Below, in pieces: positions 1 through 8,573 of a DNA stretch of 64,000 nt. The notes under the pieces were generated by a model. That model did not search any database and had not been told where the DNA came from. It saw nothing but the letters and a program-made list of their open reading frames with translations. Every line of letters begins with the position of its first letter. Position 1 is the first letter of the stretch. The stretch lies in contig CALSNT010000012.1 of the NCBI GenBank assembly GCA_943787785.1, positions 162,402 to 226,401 of the forward strand. Direction: 5' to 3'. The stretch is from an uncultured Paracoccaceae bacterium. Its GTDB lineage: Bacteria; Pseudomonadota; Alphaproteobacteria; Rhodobacterales; Rhodobacteraceae. Position numbers and translations under genes: made by a program.

Positions 1-2
1 CT

Positions 3-602
3 GTGTCGACGCGTGATGTTAAATGCGGTGCGTACCTTTTTCATGAAGGCGACGAAGCCGTGCGCATCTACCTGGTTGTCAGCGGCGTCCTCCGCCTGAC
101 GCGGGTGATGGAAGACGGTCGCCGCCAGGTCATCGCATTTGGGTATCCGGGTGATATCGTCGGTTATCCCATTGGCGACCAGCATCACACCGATTGCAAT
201 GCGCTAGCGCCTTCGACGGTCGTGTCCTATCGCCGTGATCTGCTTGAAAACGGCGCGGGCGATCCCGAACTGCACCGTACATTGTTGCAATCCGCCCTGC
301 GCGAGATCAGCAACATGCAAGATCATTTCATGATGTTGGGGCGCAAATCCGCGACTGAAAAAGTGTCGTCCTTCCTGTCGGTGCTGGCAGATCGTGTTGG
401 CACACCCGTCGGCAGCTACACGCAAGTTGCCCTGCCGATGAGCCGCTCTGACATTGCCGATTTCCTGGGCCTGACGACGGAAACCATCAGCCGCACCCTC
501 ACCCAGTTGCGCAAATGCCGGATTATCGCGCTAGAGAATATCCACACCGTGATCATCCTGAAGCCCGAGGCGCTGTTGGCTATGGCGCAAAACGAAGACT
601 GA
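3..602 (+). CDS. Crp/Fnr family transcriptional regulator, 5' end cut by window
   Basis: The visible 199 residues hold a cyclic-nucleotide-binding-type beta roll (about 5-85), a dimerisation helix (about 88-135) and a C-terminal winged helix (about 140-195). The recognition helix reads TTETISR, the E-x-x-S-R pattern of FNR/FixK proteins that read TTGAT-N4-ATCAA. The GTG at 3 is only the first usable start in the window; family members run to about 230 residues, so the N-terminus probably lies outside. Whether an FNR-type iron-sulfur cysteine cluster exists cannot be judged; Cys8, Cys65 and Cys171 are visible. FNR-like boxes at 2744, 7326 and 13364 make it a candidate regulator of its neighbours. 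That link is inference. Confidence 0.9.
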   Translation: MSTRDVKCGAYLFHEGDEAVRIYLVVSGVLRLTRVMEDGRRQVIAFGYPGDIVGYPIGDQHHTDCNALAPSTVVSYRRDLLENGAGDPELHRTLLQSALREISNMQDHFMMLGRKSATEKVSSFLSVLADRVGTPVGSYTQVALPMSRSDIADFLGLTTETISRTLTQLRKCRIIALENIHTVIILKPEALLAMAQNED

Positions 603-621
603 GGGGGCGCCGGAAATTAGC

Positions 622-1041
622 TCAGTAGCGGCCATCTTGCAGAAGGTGGTCGTGACCCAGATCCTCGAGGCCGCTGGCAATCTGATCTGCCACGCGTGGA
701 TGGGACAACAGATAGGTCGCGGTCGGTCGGTCGTGTCGTTCCGCGGCCAGTGCCATCGCCTCGGGCCATTCCGCTGCCGAGAAGTCGCCCCGCCCTACCC
801 ACATTAACGCAACCAGCTCATGGCGCTCGTCCACATCCAGCGCCTCGATCTCGCCGTGCAACTCATCCAACAGCAGATCTCCGGGCGTTTCCTGCAATGT
901 CGCGGGCAGTTCATCGTCGCTTTCATTTCCGCCAAGGTCAGGCATCACCTCACCCTCTCGACCCATCACGGCGCGCATCTTTTCGATCAGCCGCCGCATG
1001 TAGTCCGAGCTGATGGACAGTTCGATTTCTTCCCTGTCCAT
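622..1041 (-). CDS. DUF3775 family protein
   Basis: A 139-residue acidic cytoplasmic protein of unknown function. The C-terminal half (EALDVDERHELVALMWVGRG, then YLLSHPRVADQIASGLEDLG) matches what I know of the DUF3775 family, whose members share the LVALxWIGRG core. I start it at ATG 1041, one base after the stop of the DUF2267 gene, because translational coupling is likely; an in-frame upstream start at 1074 would overlap that gene by 32 bases. It is the last gene of a three-gene minus-strand unit. No catalytic motif is seen. Confidence 0.8.
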   Translation of the reverse strand: MDREEIELSISSDYMRRLIEKMRAVMGREGEVMPDLGGNESDDELPATLQETPGDLLLDELHGEIEALDVDERHELVALMWVGRGDFSAAEWPEAMALAAERHDRPTATYLLSHPRVADQIASGLEDLGHDHLLQDGRY

Positions 1042-1042
1042 C

Positions 1043-1474
1043 TCAGTCTTCCGGCCAAAGTGCGCGAATTTCACCCGGCAGGCTGGAGCGAACGTCTGCC
1101 ACTTCCCCGCGCGAGACCTTTACGTTCAGCAGCCTGAACACCGTGGTGATGTCCTCAGGTCCGCGATAATCGAGAACGTCGTCGACCTGAGTTTCAATTG
1201 CGGCAACGAATTCGGCCGCGTGACGTTGCTTTACAGGCGTATTCTTGGGCACCCAGCCTTCGTAATACATGCCCCGGATCAGCAATGGCAATTGGGCCGC
1301 GAACTGCGCGCTTTCATCCAGTTTCAAATGATCGCGCAGCATATGCAACGTCACGCGCAGCAGGCGCAATGCTTCGCGGTGGCTGGCCCAGTCCAGCCGC
1401 TCAGTCAGTTCATTCACCCATTCATGGGTTTGCTGAACCGTGTGATCAATCACTTCCAGACCTTTGGCGGACAT
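1043..1474 (-). CDS. DUF2267 family protein
   Basis: A 143-residue helical protein matching the DUF2267 family: MSAKGLEVIDHTVQQTHEWV at the N-terminus, QLPLLIRGMYYEGW in the middle and a final LPGEIRALWP. The function of the family is not established; members often sit beside stress and universal-stress genes, as here. I prefer ATG 1474 over ATG 1483 because an AAAGGA ribosome site lies about 8 bases before 1474 but abuts 1483. Co-transcribed with the polymer-forming membrane protein upstream and the DUF3775 gene downstream. Confidence 0.8.
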   Translation of the reverse strand: MSAKGLEVIDHTVQQTHEWVNELTERLDWASHREALRLLRVTLHMLRDHLKLDESAQFAAQLPLLIRGMYYEGWVPKNTPVKQRHAAEFVAAIETQVDDVLDYRGPEDITTVFRLLNVKVSRGEVADVRSSLPGEIRALWPED

Positions 1475-1496
1475 GACAGTCATCCTTTCTATAGTT

Positions 1497-2684
1497 TCAT
1501 TTATTGATTGGCTTCATATCCACGTCCCGGGCAAGCCCCGGATTGCCGAGGATACGGTTGAACAGAACAGTGGTTATGCCGCCAAGCCCAAGCAAGACGA
1601 TGGTGTAATTGATCACCCACCCGACAAACGGTATGAAATTTAAAGCCGTTATCACGACGATCGCCGCTGCAAGGGCCAGAAGCCGAACCAGGTTTGACGG
1701 ATCAACCTGCGACCCGAATGAGTCGAGGGTCTTTATGGCAACTGCATAGATGCCCAGCAGATACCCCAAACTCCAGGCCAGAATGATCGCCAGAATGATG
1801 ATTGGAACCAATGGCAGCCCAATTATTGTCAGAGCTGTGATCGGAACCAAACCAAATAGCATCGCGAGTCCGATGATTCCGACAAGGAACGTCCGTCCCG
1901 GGCTTGCAGCAATTGGCGCGCGTACGCGTTCGACCTGTTTGGGAATGAAGGTCAGGAAAATCGCGCCGACGACAATCATCAGCAACAACGTTATGAGGAA
2001 GCCCGAAAACACCGAAATGAACGACGGCAGGACCGGGAATTCGGGTTGCGACCATCCGTCGTGAAACCCGCTCATAACGTCGAACTTGCTGAGTGGTGAG
2101 AACTGCACCCGATCTTCAGAGGCAACGGACGCTGGGACGTCGATCGCCGCCTCGGACGAATAGCGCAGCTGCCCAAGTACCACTGCGTCGGGGCCAAAGC
2201 GGATCGCGTCGCTGACCAGCCAGGCATCTCCGGCGATCCGCGCGTTCAATATGACCTCGCCTCCCATCGCAGTCAGGGCGCCATCAACCGAACCGTCAAT
2301 TGTGACCGTACCGCCAAACAGTCTTGCGTTTCCGCCGGTTACAGAACTTTGGGAAGTTCGTACCGTAAATCCGGCAGCCGTTAGATCCTCGGCAACCGCA
2401 CCGCGCACCGTAACCGCACCGCCCGCTGCATAAAGGTCCGCGCCGACTGCGGACTCCACATCCACATCGAAGCCAGCGACATGCGCGTCCGCGCCCGACG
2501 TTCCTTTCAAAGTCACCGAATTGCCAGCAGCAAAAACGTCGCGACCGGCACGAAGTGTTTCGTTAACGCCGGTTCCAGCAATGTATTCATCGCCGCCGTG
2601 GCTGTTTGAGGCGACGTCGGCAAAGGTTGCAGTTCCAGCGAAAAGCGCCGCTGCGAAGGTGGAAATCATTTGAATACGAAACAT
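1497..2684 (-). CDS. Polymer-forming (bactofilin-like) envelope protein with C-terminal membrane domain
   Basis: 395 residues. A signal peptide (MFRIQMISTFAAALFAGTATFA) is followed by a region of regular short repeats (about 35-170) of the kind AGRDVFAAGNSVTLKGTSGADAHVAG, typical of a right-handed beta-helix as in bactofilins. The C-terminal part (about 225-380) has four or more hydrophobic segments. The start is ATG 2684, preceded by GGGAGAGG. It heads the unit with the DUF2267 and DUF3775 genes and shares its upstream region with a divergent usp gene and an FNR-like box. A role in envelope scaffolding is inference from the fold; no enzyme motif is present. Confidence 0.72.
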   Translation of the reverse strand: MFRIQMISTFAAALFAGTATFADVASNSHGGDEYIAGTGVNETLRAGRDVFAAGNSVTLKGTSGADAHVAGFDVDVESAVGADLYAAGGAVTVRGAVAEDLTAAGFTVRTSQSSVTGGNARLFGGTVTIDGSVDGALTAMGGEVILNARIAGDAWLVSDAIRFGPDAVVLGQLRYSSEAAIDVPASVASEDRVQFSPLSKFDVMSGFHDGWSQPEFPVLPSFISVFSGFLITLLLMIVVGAIFLTFIPKQVERVRAPIAASPGRTFLVGIIGLAMLFGLVPITALTIIGLPLVPIIILAIILAWSLGYLLGIYAVAIKTLDSFGSQVDPSNLVRLLALAAAIVVITALNFIPFVGWVINYTIVLLGLGGITTVLFNRILGNPGLARDVDMKPINK

Positions 2685-2743
2685 CGCGCCTCTCCCATCA
2701 GAAATGGTGCTGCACGTTCTTAGGTGCGATCCGCTCAATATAA

Positions 2744-2757
2744 TTGACGCCGATCAA
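2744..2757. promoter_or_regulatory. FNR/FixK-like box
   Basis: TTGACGCCGATCAA differs by one base from the FNR consensus TTGAT-N4-ATCAA. It lies between the divergent starts at 2684 (minus) and 2877 (plus), 60 and 120 bases away, where it could serve either promoter. Confidence 0.6.
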
Positions 2758-2876
2758 TCCGGTAAAATTCGGCGCTGCTAATTCTTCGTCTAGACAAAAC
2801 GTGCCGGGTTCTGCGGCGCAGGAAACAGGGCCTGAAAAGGGGCTCGCTCGCCCTTTGCAGCTACGGGAGATTTAAC

Positions 2877-3716
2877 ATGCCCCTCAAAACAATCTTGGTT
2901 TGCCTGAATTCAGAGAGCCATACAGCCAACCTGACCAAAGCAGCGGCGGCCTTGGCGCGCAAGCACGACGCCCACGTCATCGGCTTGCATGCAATCGAAG
3001 CCTTGGTCGTTTATCCCGGCGTTGCGATGCATATTCCAGGGTCGGTCTATGAACATTTCAACGACAGCCAGCGCGCGCAAAGCGAAGCAATCAAAAAAAT
3101 ATTTGTGCAACACACCGAGAACGAAGATTTTGTCGCAGAGTGGCGCTTGTTGCGCAGCAACGCGACCTCGGCCGCAACCCGGATCATCGAAAGCGCACGC
3201 GCTGCCGATCTGGTCATCATGGCGCGCGAAGAACCCGACTTGGACGATCTTGATCAATTCGATGTTCAGAGTGAGGTGATCCGGTCCTGCGGTCGCCCGG
3301 TGCTGGTGGTGCCGCCGGACTATGACGGGCCGGCGGTCGGTGCATCGGCTCTGATCGGTTGGAGTGCCACGCGCGAAGCGACCCGCGCCGTACATGATAT
3401 GGTCGAGGTTGCCGATAAGGGCGCGTCAGCGACAATCCTGTGCGTTAACCGCCCCAATACGGACGAATTGGCCGACCATGGTTCGAACGATCTGGCGGCA
3501 ATGCTGGACCGTCATGGGCTGAAGACGAAGATCGTGCATCGCGACAAGGGACCAGATGGCATCGCCGAGGTCTTGATGCACGAGGCGTTCGAGTCCGGGG
3601 CCGACATGATTGTGACCGGCGCATTCGGCCATTCGCGCGTCTACGATTTCGTGATCGGAGCAGTCACCCGCGATCTGCTGCACAATGCAGAGCTGCCGGT
3701 TCTGTATTCGAAATAG
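2877..3716 (+). CDS. Tandem universal stress protein (two UspA domains)
   Basis: 279 residues with two Usp folds: 1-145 (starting MPLKTILVCLNSESHTANL, ending RSCGRPVLVVPPDYDG) and about 155-279. The second domain ends with the ATP-binding-type stretch GADMIVTGAFGHSRVYDFVIGAVTRDLL, a G-x2-G-x9-G-like loop (here GAFGHS), then the usual AELPVLYSK end. Such proteins act in the cytoplasm in survival under stress or oxygen limitation. An FNR-like box sits about 120 bases upstream. The 3' end overlaps the convergent nuclease-family gene by 53 bases. Confidence 0.93.
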   Translation: MPLKTILVCLNSESHTANLTKAAAALARKHDAHVIGLHAIEALVVYPGVAMHIPGSVYEHFNDSQRAQSEAIKKIFVQHTENEDFVAEWRLLRSNATSAATRIIESARAADLVIMAREEPDLDDLDQFDVQSEVIRSCGRPVLVVPPDYDGPAVGASALIGWSATREATRAVHDMVEVADKGASATILCVNRPNTDELADHGSNDLAAMLDRHGLKTKIVHRDKGPDGIAEVLMHEAFESGADMIVTGAFGHSRVYDFVIGAVTRDLLHNAELPVLYSK

Positions 3717-4431
3717 CTGCCCGCCCGGGACTGACGGCGATGTCCGCCCATATTGGCAGATGATCCGAGGCGCGTCGCGCCAATGGGCCATCTTCGACAC
3801 CGCTTGCGCAAAGCTGCAACCCATAAGTGACCGCAATCCGGTCAAGCGCGGCCAGCGGTTGCGCAGCATGGTAAGTCCGACCTGGCGCGTGAACGTCGAA
3901 CCTTTCAGTTATTGGTTCCAGCCCAACGCTTGGCGACCATTCATTAAAGTCACCCACGATCACCGCGTGATCCGACGAACCAAACCCATTCGTTATGGCT
4001 CGCAGTTGCTTGCGACGATGATACCGGGTCAGCCCCAGATGGGTGCCAACAATCACCAGCGGGTCAACTGTGTTAAGTCGAATGCTGACCGCCCCGCGCG
4101 GCTCGAGCCCCGGCAAGTCAATGCGTTTCGCATCCGTCGACCGCATGCCCTTCCTGATCAGAATCGCATTACCGTGCCAGCCAAGACTGACTTCGTTCGG
4201 CGCAAGATCCGCCACCTGAAAATCGGTCTCGCGCTCGATCAGCCCGCGGCAAAGTGCAGAGGGTCGATCCCCGAATCTTCGATCTGCTTCCTGCAATGCG
4301 ACGACGTCGGCACCCAGATGATTGATGACAGCTAGAATTCGGGTGGGATTGCGACGCTGGTCCAATCCACGCGCTTTTCTGATATTATAACTCGCGACAC
4401 GCAGACGCGTCTGGTCCGGCAAATGTTTCAT
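3664..4431 (-). CDS. Endonuclease/exonuclease/phosphatase family protein
   Basis: 255 residues covering a complete EEP fold. Diagnostic motifs in order: ASYNIRKARG (metal Asn), VVALQEAD (metal Glu), GTHLGL (His), VIVGDFNEW (catalytic Asp/Asn), LDRI and the final SDHLPIWADI (catalytic His). No signal peptide or membrane segment is seen. The substrate (DNA repair, phospholipid or inositol phosphate) cannot be told from sequence. Its stop lies inside the 3' end of the convergent usp gene. Confidence 0.88.
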   Translation of the reverse strand: MKHLPDQTRLRVASYNIRKARGLDQRRNPTRILAVINHLGADVVALQEADRRFGDRPSALCRGLIERETDFQVADLAPNEVSLGWHGNAILIRKGMRSTDAKRIDLPGLEPRGAVSIRLNTVDPLVIVGTHLGLTRYHRRKQLRAITNGFGSSDHAVIVGDFNEWSPSVGLEPITERFDVHAPGRTYHAAQPLAALDRIAVTYGLQLCASGVEDGPLARRASDHLPIWADIAVSPGRAAISNTEPAALHCAADRG

Positions 4432-4487
4432 AGTCTACAGATAGGGACGCGTCGTAAAAAAGTTAAGGCAACAAAGGGGCTGATCGG

Positions 4488-5141
4488 ATGCAAATCCTAA
4501 AAGAGCAAAGCCGCTTGATGCTGGTGATATGGGGAATGCTGGCAACCACGTTTTTGGCAGCACTGGGGCTGGGTCGATGGTCGCTAGCGTTTGTTGCCCT
4601 TGCCACCTTCGCCCTGTCACTGGCCCCTGTCCTGCTGGCATCACGTTTGCGCATTCAGCTGCCGTTGCCATTTCTTGCGGCAACCTCGCTGTTCGTCTTT
4701 GCCTCGATCTTCATGGGCGAAGCATTTGATTTCTATGAACGGTTTTGGTGGTGGGATCTGGCGCTGCATGGGTCCTCCGCCGTCGGTTTCGGGCTGATTG
4801 GATTTCTTTTTGTTTTCATGTTGTTCGAGGGTGACCGATTTGCCGCGCCGCCAAGTGCGATGGCGTTCATCACCTTCTGTCTGGCAATGACAGTTGGATC
4901 AATTTGGGAGGTATTTGAATACCTCATGGATCAGAGCTTCGGTCTGAACATGCAGAAATCCGGCCTGGACGATACAATGGGCGACCTTATGGTCGATGCC
5001 GCCGGTGCGTCCATCGCCGCCCTGTCGGGATTCCTTTACTTGCGGGGGCAGAGTTCGGGACTACTGGGTCGCGCGATCGTACAATTCATTGCCCTGAACC
5101 GCCGACTCTACGCCAAATCCCGGGATCGGCTGCGGAAATGA
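4488..5141 (+). CDS. Integral membrane protein, DUF2238/YjdF-like
   Basis: 217 residues with about five to six hydrophobic segments. The motif WWWDLALHGSSAVGFG after segment three, EVFEYLMD, and the Asp-rich LDDTMGDLMVDAAGA match the conserved charged residues of the DUF2238 (YjdF) membrane family. Function unknown. It stands alone between a minus-strand nuclease-family gene (divergent, 56 bases) and a convergent minus-strand gene. Confidence 0.72.
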   Translation: MQILKEQSRLMLVIWGMLATTFLAALGLGRWSLAFVALATFALSLAPVLLASRLRIQLPLPFLAATSLFVFASIFMGEAFDFYERFWWWDLALHGSSAVGFGLIGFLFVFMLFEGDRFAAPPSAMAFITFCLAMTVGSIWEVFEYLMDQSFGLNMQKSGLDDTMGDLMVDAAGASIAALSGFLYLRGQSSGLLGRAIVQFIALNRRLYAKSRDRLRK

Positions 5142-5152
5142 GAAATGACTGG

Positions 5153-6010
5153 CTAAGGGCGAGCTGACGGGAAGTCGATTGCGGATACATGTGCCCGAAA
5201 GAACGGAAAGTAATCGGCTGTGCCAAATAAGTTGCCCGCTTCAATGCGCGTTGGCAGGTTAAACCCCTGGAAGGTTCGATACTCCGAAAGATGGCCACCA
5301 AAACGCTGCAGCCGATACGTCTTCTCCGGGTTTGCGTCGCTCCACCGGTCAAAGGAAACCTTTGTTACGGCTCCATTTTCGTCGATGATCAGGTCTACGG
5401 ATTGCTGAAGATCCCCGCGGCTCAGCGTGACACGCGCGGCGTTGTCGCCGGTCGCCTCCCACAATATATCTGGTCCGGGCAACAGGGCCGCGGGCGTCCA
5501 GAACACCGCCTCAGCGACGAAGCGGCCAAAGGCGGCGCGGGCATGATCGGAATTGCCGCCATCCCGTGCCACCGGAACCGTGCCCGACAACCAGAAACGC
5601 GTCCAACTTTTGCCTTCCAGGTAAGCGTCCGACCCCGCCAAACGCATCTCGTCTGACCGCAAAGCAGCCGACCAGACAAACCCATGCGGGGCCGCCAAAA
5701 CCTGCGTCGCGTTCATCGCCAAATACGGATCATTAGCCGTAGTCCCGAGGCTGAAGTCACCGTCCATATCAATGCGTGCCACCGTTAACAACGGCGCGCC
5801 CGGTGCAATTGAGTGGAGAAAATAGCGCTGCGCCACATCGGGAAGGCCTGCAACCAAATCTGCCGAGAAACCCTGCGGCGTTTTCGGCTGCATCGCCAGC
5901 AGAGTGCGCTGCGCCATCGCGTCCGCCCGCAGGTCCAGCGCTCGCAGCGCCAATAATCCAGCGATGGCGAAGCCAATAATGACGACCACCCAGCAAATCA
6001 ACTTCAGCAT
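5153..6010 (-). CDS. Conserved hypothetical membrane-anchored protein (DUF6544-like)
   Basis: 285 residues: one N-terminal membrane segment (about 3-24), then a soluble domain with DVAQRYFLHSIAPGAP, GFVWSAALR and a closing set of strands ending GFNLPTRIEAGNLFGTADYFPFFRAHV. The pattern resembles the DUF6544/DUF6920 group of uncharacterised proteins. The start codon abuts the stop of cbpM with no gap, so it is very probably translated in the cbpA-cbpM transcript. I cannot name a function. Confidence 0.68.
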   Translation of the reverse strand: MLKLICWVVVIIGFAIAGLLALRALDLRADAMAQRTLLAMQPKTPQGFSADLVAGLPDVAQRYFLHSIAPGAPLLTVARIDMDGDFSLGTTANDPYLAMNATQVLAAPHGFVWSAALRSDEMRLAGSDAYLEGKSWTRFWLSGTVPVARDGGNSDHARAAFGRFVAEAVFWTPAALLPGPDILWEATGDNAARVTLSRGDLQQSVDLIIDENGAVTKVSFDRWSDANPEKTYRLQRFGGHLSEYRTFQGFNLPTRIEAGNLFGTADYFPFFRAHVSAIDFPSARP

Positions 6011-6319
6011 TCAGACCTCTCGGTGCATCCCCAGCTCGTGCAACAGGCGGTCACGCTCTTCCAGCAGGTCAAGCACCATCGCGATGCCAGCCATGTTCAG
6101 GCCCAGATCCTGCGATAGTCGCCGGGCCTTGCGGGCCCGCAGAATGTTGATACCGGTAAAGCGCCACTCAACCTGGCTTAGCCCACCTGGTTCCAGAATT
6201 CCGTGCTCCACCAGTTCAATGATCCAATCCGTCTCGGCGTGGCAAAACCGGCCCAGTTCCGCCAATGTTAGCGCTTCGATGACATCTGATGGGGGCTGTC
6301 TGGCTGAAGTCAATTTCAT
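6011..6319 (-). CDS. cbpM: Chaperone modulator CbpM
   Basis: 102 residues resembling CbpM/MerR-like modulators: IEALTLAELGRFCHAETDWI, VEHGILEPGG and a C-terminal helical pair with ARKARRLSQDLGLNMAGIAMVLDLLEE (no run here is catalytic). In other bacteria CbpM binds the J-domain of CbpA and restrains it. The start is ATG 6319: GGAGGAATGAG precedes it with good spacing, and it lies one base after the cbpA stop. Order cbpA-cbpM is as in known operons. Confidence 0.85.
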   Translation of the reverse strand: MKLTSARQPPSDVIEALTLAELGRFCHAETDWIIELVEHGILEPGGLSQVEWRFTGINILRARKARRLSQDLGLNMAGIAMVLDLLEERDRLLHELGMHREV

Positions 6320-6320
6320 C

Positions 6321-7262
6321 TCATTCCTCCATTTCTGCACGTGGATCGAAACTCATCTCTGCGGCCATTTTTTTGTAGAATTCGCGCCCGGCCTCGGTCT
6401 TCACCGGCGGGTTCACGATCTGCAGTGTGGCGATCAGATTTCCAGGAACCGCACCAGGAAGCCCGCGCCCTTTAAGGCGCAATTTTTGTCCGGACCGCGC
6501 ATTTTTTGGCACCTTCAGTTCAACTGAACCCCCTGGCGTCGGCATTCGGATCTTGCCGCCCAGAGCGGCCTCCCATGGGGCGACTGGCAACGTCAGATGC
6601 ACGTCGCGGCCCACAATCTGGAACTGCGGATGCGCCGCGAAGACCACTTCCAGAAACAGGTCGCCCGACGGCGCATCACCCAAGCCCGGTGAACCCTGCC
6701 CCTTCAGTCGGATGAACTGGCCTGCAGTTATGCCCTTCGGAATACTGACGCTAACTGAGCGATCCCTGATCCGGACATGGCCCGACGCGTCGACCTGCGG
6801 CACGCGCAACGTCAGGGTCCGTTTTGCGCCCCGGAACACATCGGCGATGTCAACGGTGATGCGTGCGTGCTGATCCTGCCCGCGTAGGTTCTGATCCCCA
6901 GAAAACCCGCTGCCTGGGTGGCCACGCCGGAACAGGGTTTCAAAGAAATCACTGAACGCTTCCGGGTTGACGCCCTCTGCGCCGGCCTCAGAGAACTGGT
7001 AGTCCGATTGCCAGTCCGGTGGTGGGCGAAATTTCTGACCCGGCTGCCAATCTGCACCAAGGGCATCATAGGCTGCACGCTTTTCAGGGTCCTTCAGGAC
7101 GTCATAGGCCTCGCCCGCTGACTTGAAGGCCTCTTCGGATGCCGCGTCCTTGCTGACGTCTGGGTGATGCTTGCGCGCCAGCTTGCGATAGGCGCGCTTT
7201 ATCTCATCCGCATCCGCGGTTCGCTTCACTCCAAGGGCCTCATAATAATCCTGAAATTCCAT
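6321..7262 (-). CDS. cbpA: Curved-DNA-binding-type DnaJ co-chaperone CbpA
   Basis: 313 residues. J-domain at 1-70 with the HPD motif ([18 protein letters not shown]), a short Gly/Phe-type linker and two DnaJ C-terminal substrate-binding domains (about 130-300, with [17 protein letters not shown] and [17 protein letters not shown]). There is no Cys-rich zinc domain, which fits CbpA rather than DnaJ. The start is ATG 7262, giving [12 protein letters not shown]; the longer in-frame N-terminus would add 31 unrelated residues. An FNR-like box sits 64 bases upstream. Confidence 0.9.
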   Translation of the reverse strand: MEFQDYYEALGVKRTADADEIKRAYRKLARKHHPDVSKDAASEEAFKSAGEAYDVLKDPEKRAAYDALGADWQPGQKFRPPPDWQSDYQFSEAGAEGVNPEAFSDFFETLFRRGHPGSGFSGDQNLRGQDQHARITVDIADVFRGAKRTLTLRVPQVDASGHVRIRDRSVSVSIPKGITAGQFIRLKGQGSPGLGDAPSGDLFLEVVFAAHPQFQIVGRDVHLTLPVAPWEAALGGKIRMPTPGGSVELKVPKNARSGQKLRLKGRGLPGAVPGNLIATLQIVNPPVKTEAGREFYKKMAAEMSFDPRAEMEE

Positions 7263-7325
7263 GCCGCATGACACCCTTGCTCTAACCCGCCGACGGCAGA
7301 ATGGCGCACAAAACGGCAGCCATAT

Positions 7326-7339
7326 TTGATCAAGATCAG
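7326..7339. promoter_or_regulatory. FNR/FixK-like box
   Basis: TTGATCAAGATCAG matches TTGAT-N4-ATCAA with one mismatch in the last base. It lies in the divergent region between cbpA (start 7262, minus) and a usp gene (start 7417, plus), 64 and 78 bases from the two start codons. Confidence 0.6.
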
Positions 7340-7416
7340 GCGCGCTGATTGACACATCTCAATTCGAGGATCGTGCTCTGAATTAAGTTCCAGTTGATCC
7401 AACAAAGGGCAAACCG

Positions 7417-8271
7417 ATGGAAAATACCACTGACCTACTGATTCTAGACGGCGACTGCGCCGAAAGTGATTTGATCCCGGCGATCGAGCGGGTTCGCGCG
7501 CAAGGTGGGCATCTTACGATTTTGCTTGTCGCCGCCATCCCGCCGTTTCCGCTTTATTCGATGGCTGCGACGCCGTACGGCGGCGTATCGGTGCCCGAAA
7601 ACTGGCAGATCGAATGGAAGTCGACATGCGAAGCGCTTGACGAGAAAGCGACCGAAGTGCGCAATGTTCTGCAGCATCAGGATGTTTCCGGCGACGTCAA
7701 AACTGCCTGCTGCGAAGCTGCGATGATGGACGAAGTTGTCGCCCGGCACGCCATGGTTTGCGACCAGGCATACATCTCAAACCGACTGCGCGAAAACGAG
7801 GTCATCTTCCAGAATTTGGTTTACGGGCTGTTGTTCAAATCACCCGTTGGCGTTGTTCTGAATGCCCCCGAGGCCCCAGAATTTGTGCAGCCGAAGAAAG
7901 CCTTTGTAGCGTGGAATACTGGCCTGCCCGCCGCACGTGCGATCCATCAAGCCTTGCCGATCTTACGAGCAGCGGATGAAGTAACTCTTGCTGTATTCGA
8001 TCCGGTGATGACCGAGTATCAAGACGGCGAAAACCCGGGCTCGGACGTAGCGCAATGGCTTAGCCATCACGACTGCAATGTGACCGTTCAGCAATACCCC
8101 AGTGGTGGCATCGAGATCGGCAAGGCAATTTTGTCTCGCGCCAAAGATCTCGGCGCAGACCTGATAGTCATGGGGGCATACGGGCGATCGCGTTTGCGCC
8201 AAAACATTATGGGTGGGACCTCATCGACGTTGATCGAGCAGACCAAAGTCCCGGTACTGATGGCACACTGA
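7417..8271 (+). CDS. Tandem universal stress protein (two UspA domains)
   Basis: 284 residues, two Usp-like halves. The first half is divergent and lacks the glycine loop; the second (about 155-284) ends with GADLIVMGAYGRSRLRQNIMGGTSSTLI, a well-preserved ATP-type G-x2-G-x9-G(S/T) loop, then TKVPVLMAH. It differs strongly in its N-terminal half from the usp product at 2877, so the two are paralogues rather than a recent copy. It shares a divergent upstream region and an FNR-like box with cbpA and is followed by a strong hairpin at 8308. Confidence 0.9.
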   Translation: MENTTDLLILDGDCAESDLIPAIERVRAQGGHLTILLVAAIPPFPLYSMAATPYGGVSVPENWQIEWKSTCEALDEKATEVRNVLQHQDVSGDVKTACCEAAMMDEVVARHAMVCDQAYISNRLRENEVIFQNLVYGLLFKSPVGVVLNAPEAPEFVQPKKAFVAWNTGLPAARAIHQALPILRAADEVTLAVFDPVMTEYQDGENPGSDVAQWLSHHDCNVTVQQYPSGGIEIGKAILSRAKDLGADLIVMGAYGRSRLRQNIMGGTSSTLIEQTKVPVLMAH

Positions 8272-8307
8272 GCGACGTCGGCGATCTGAACCGGTCCGTG
8301 TATGCTG

Positions 8308-8343
8308 GACGCTCCATCCAACGCCTGTGTTGGATGGAGCGTC
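8308..8343 (+). terminator. Strong 15-bp hairpin after usp gene
   Basis: GACGCTCCATCCAAC and its exact reverse complement are separated by six bases (GCCTGT). There is no T-run after it, so it is a hairpin terminator of uncertain strength, or an RNA-stabilising end, rather than a textbook intrinsic terminator. Confidence 0.55.
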
Positions 8344-8540
8344 ATAAGCAAACCAACGAGCCCGTAGTCCCCGGATTCGCGTGAACGTGCCGCCTAGGTG
8401 GTTTTGAGAGCCGTCTGGTTGCTCCGCGGTTTTCTGAGAGATTGCAGCAATTCTCGAACGTCAGGAACGCTGACATAAGACGATTATCGCCAATTCTATT
8501 GAGAAAATTGAAGGTTGCATGATACCGGCCAGACAATCAT

Positions 8541-8556
8541 ATTCAGTTTATCGAAT
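8541..8556. promoter_or_regulatory. ATTC-N8-GAAT operator (SoxR/SqrR type) before the MBL gene pair
   Basis: ATTCAGTTTATCGAAT, an exact match to the ATTC-N8-GAAT pattern reported for SqrR/BigR-type persulfide-responsive repressors. It ends 17 bases before the ATG at 8574. It overlaps a perfect 16-bp palindrome, TTATCGAATTCGATAA, at 8548-8563. Similar sites lie at 20528 and 21917 in the sox cluster. Confidence 0.65.
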
Positions 8557-8573
8557 TCGATAAGAGGCTCAGT

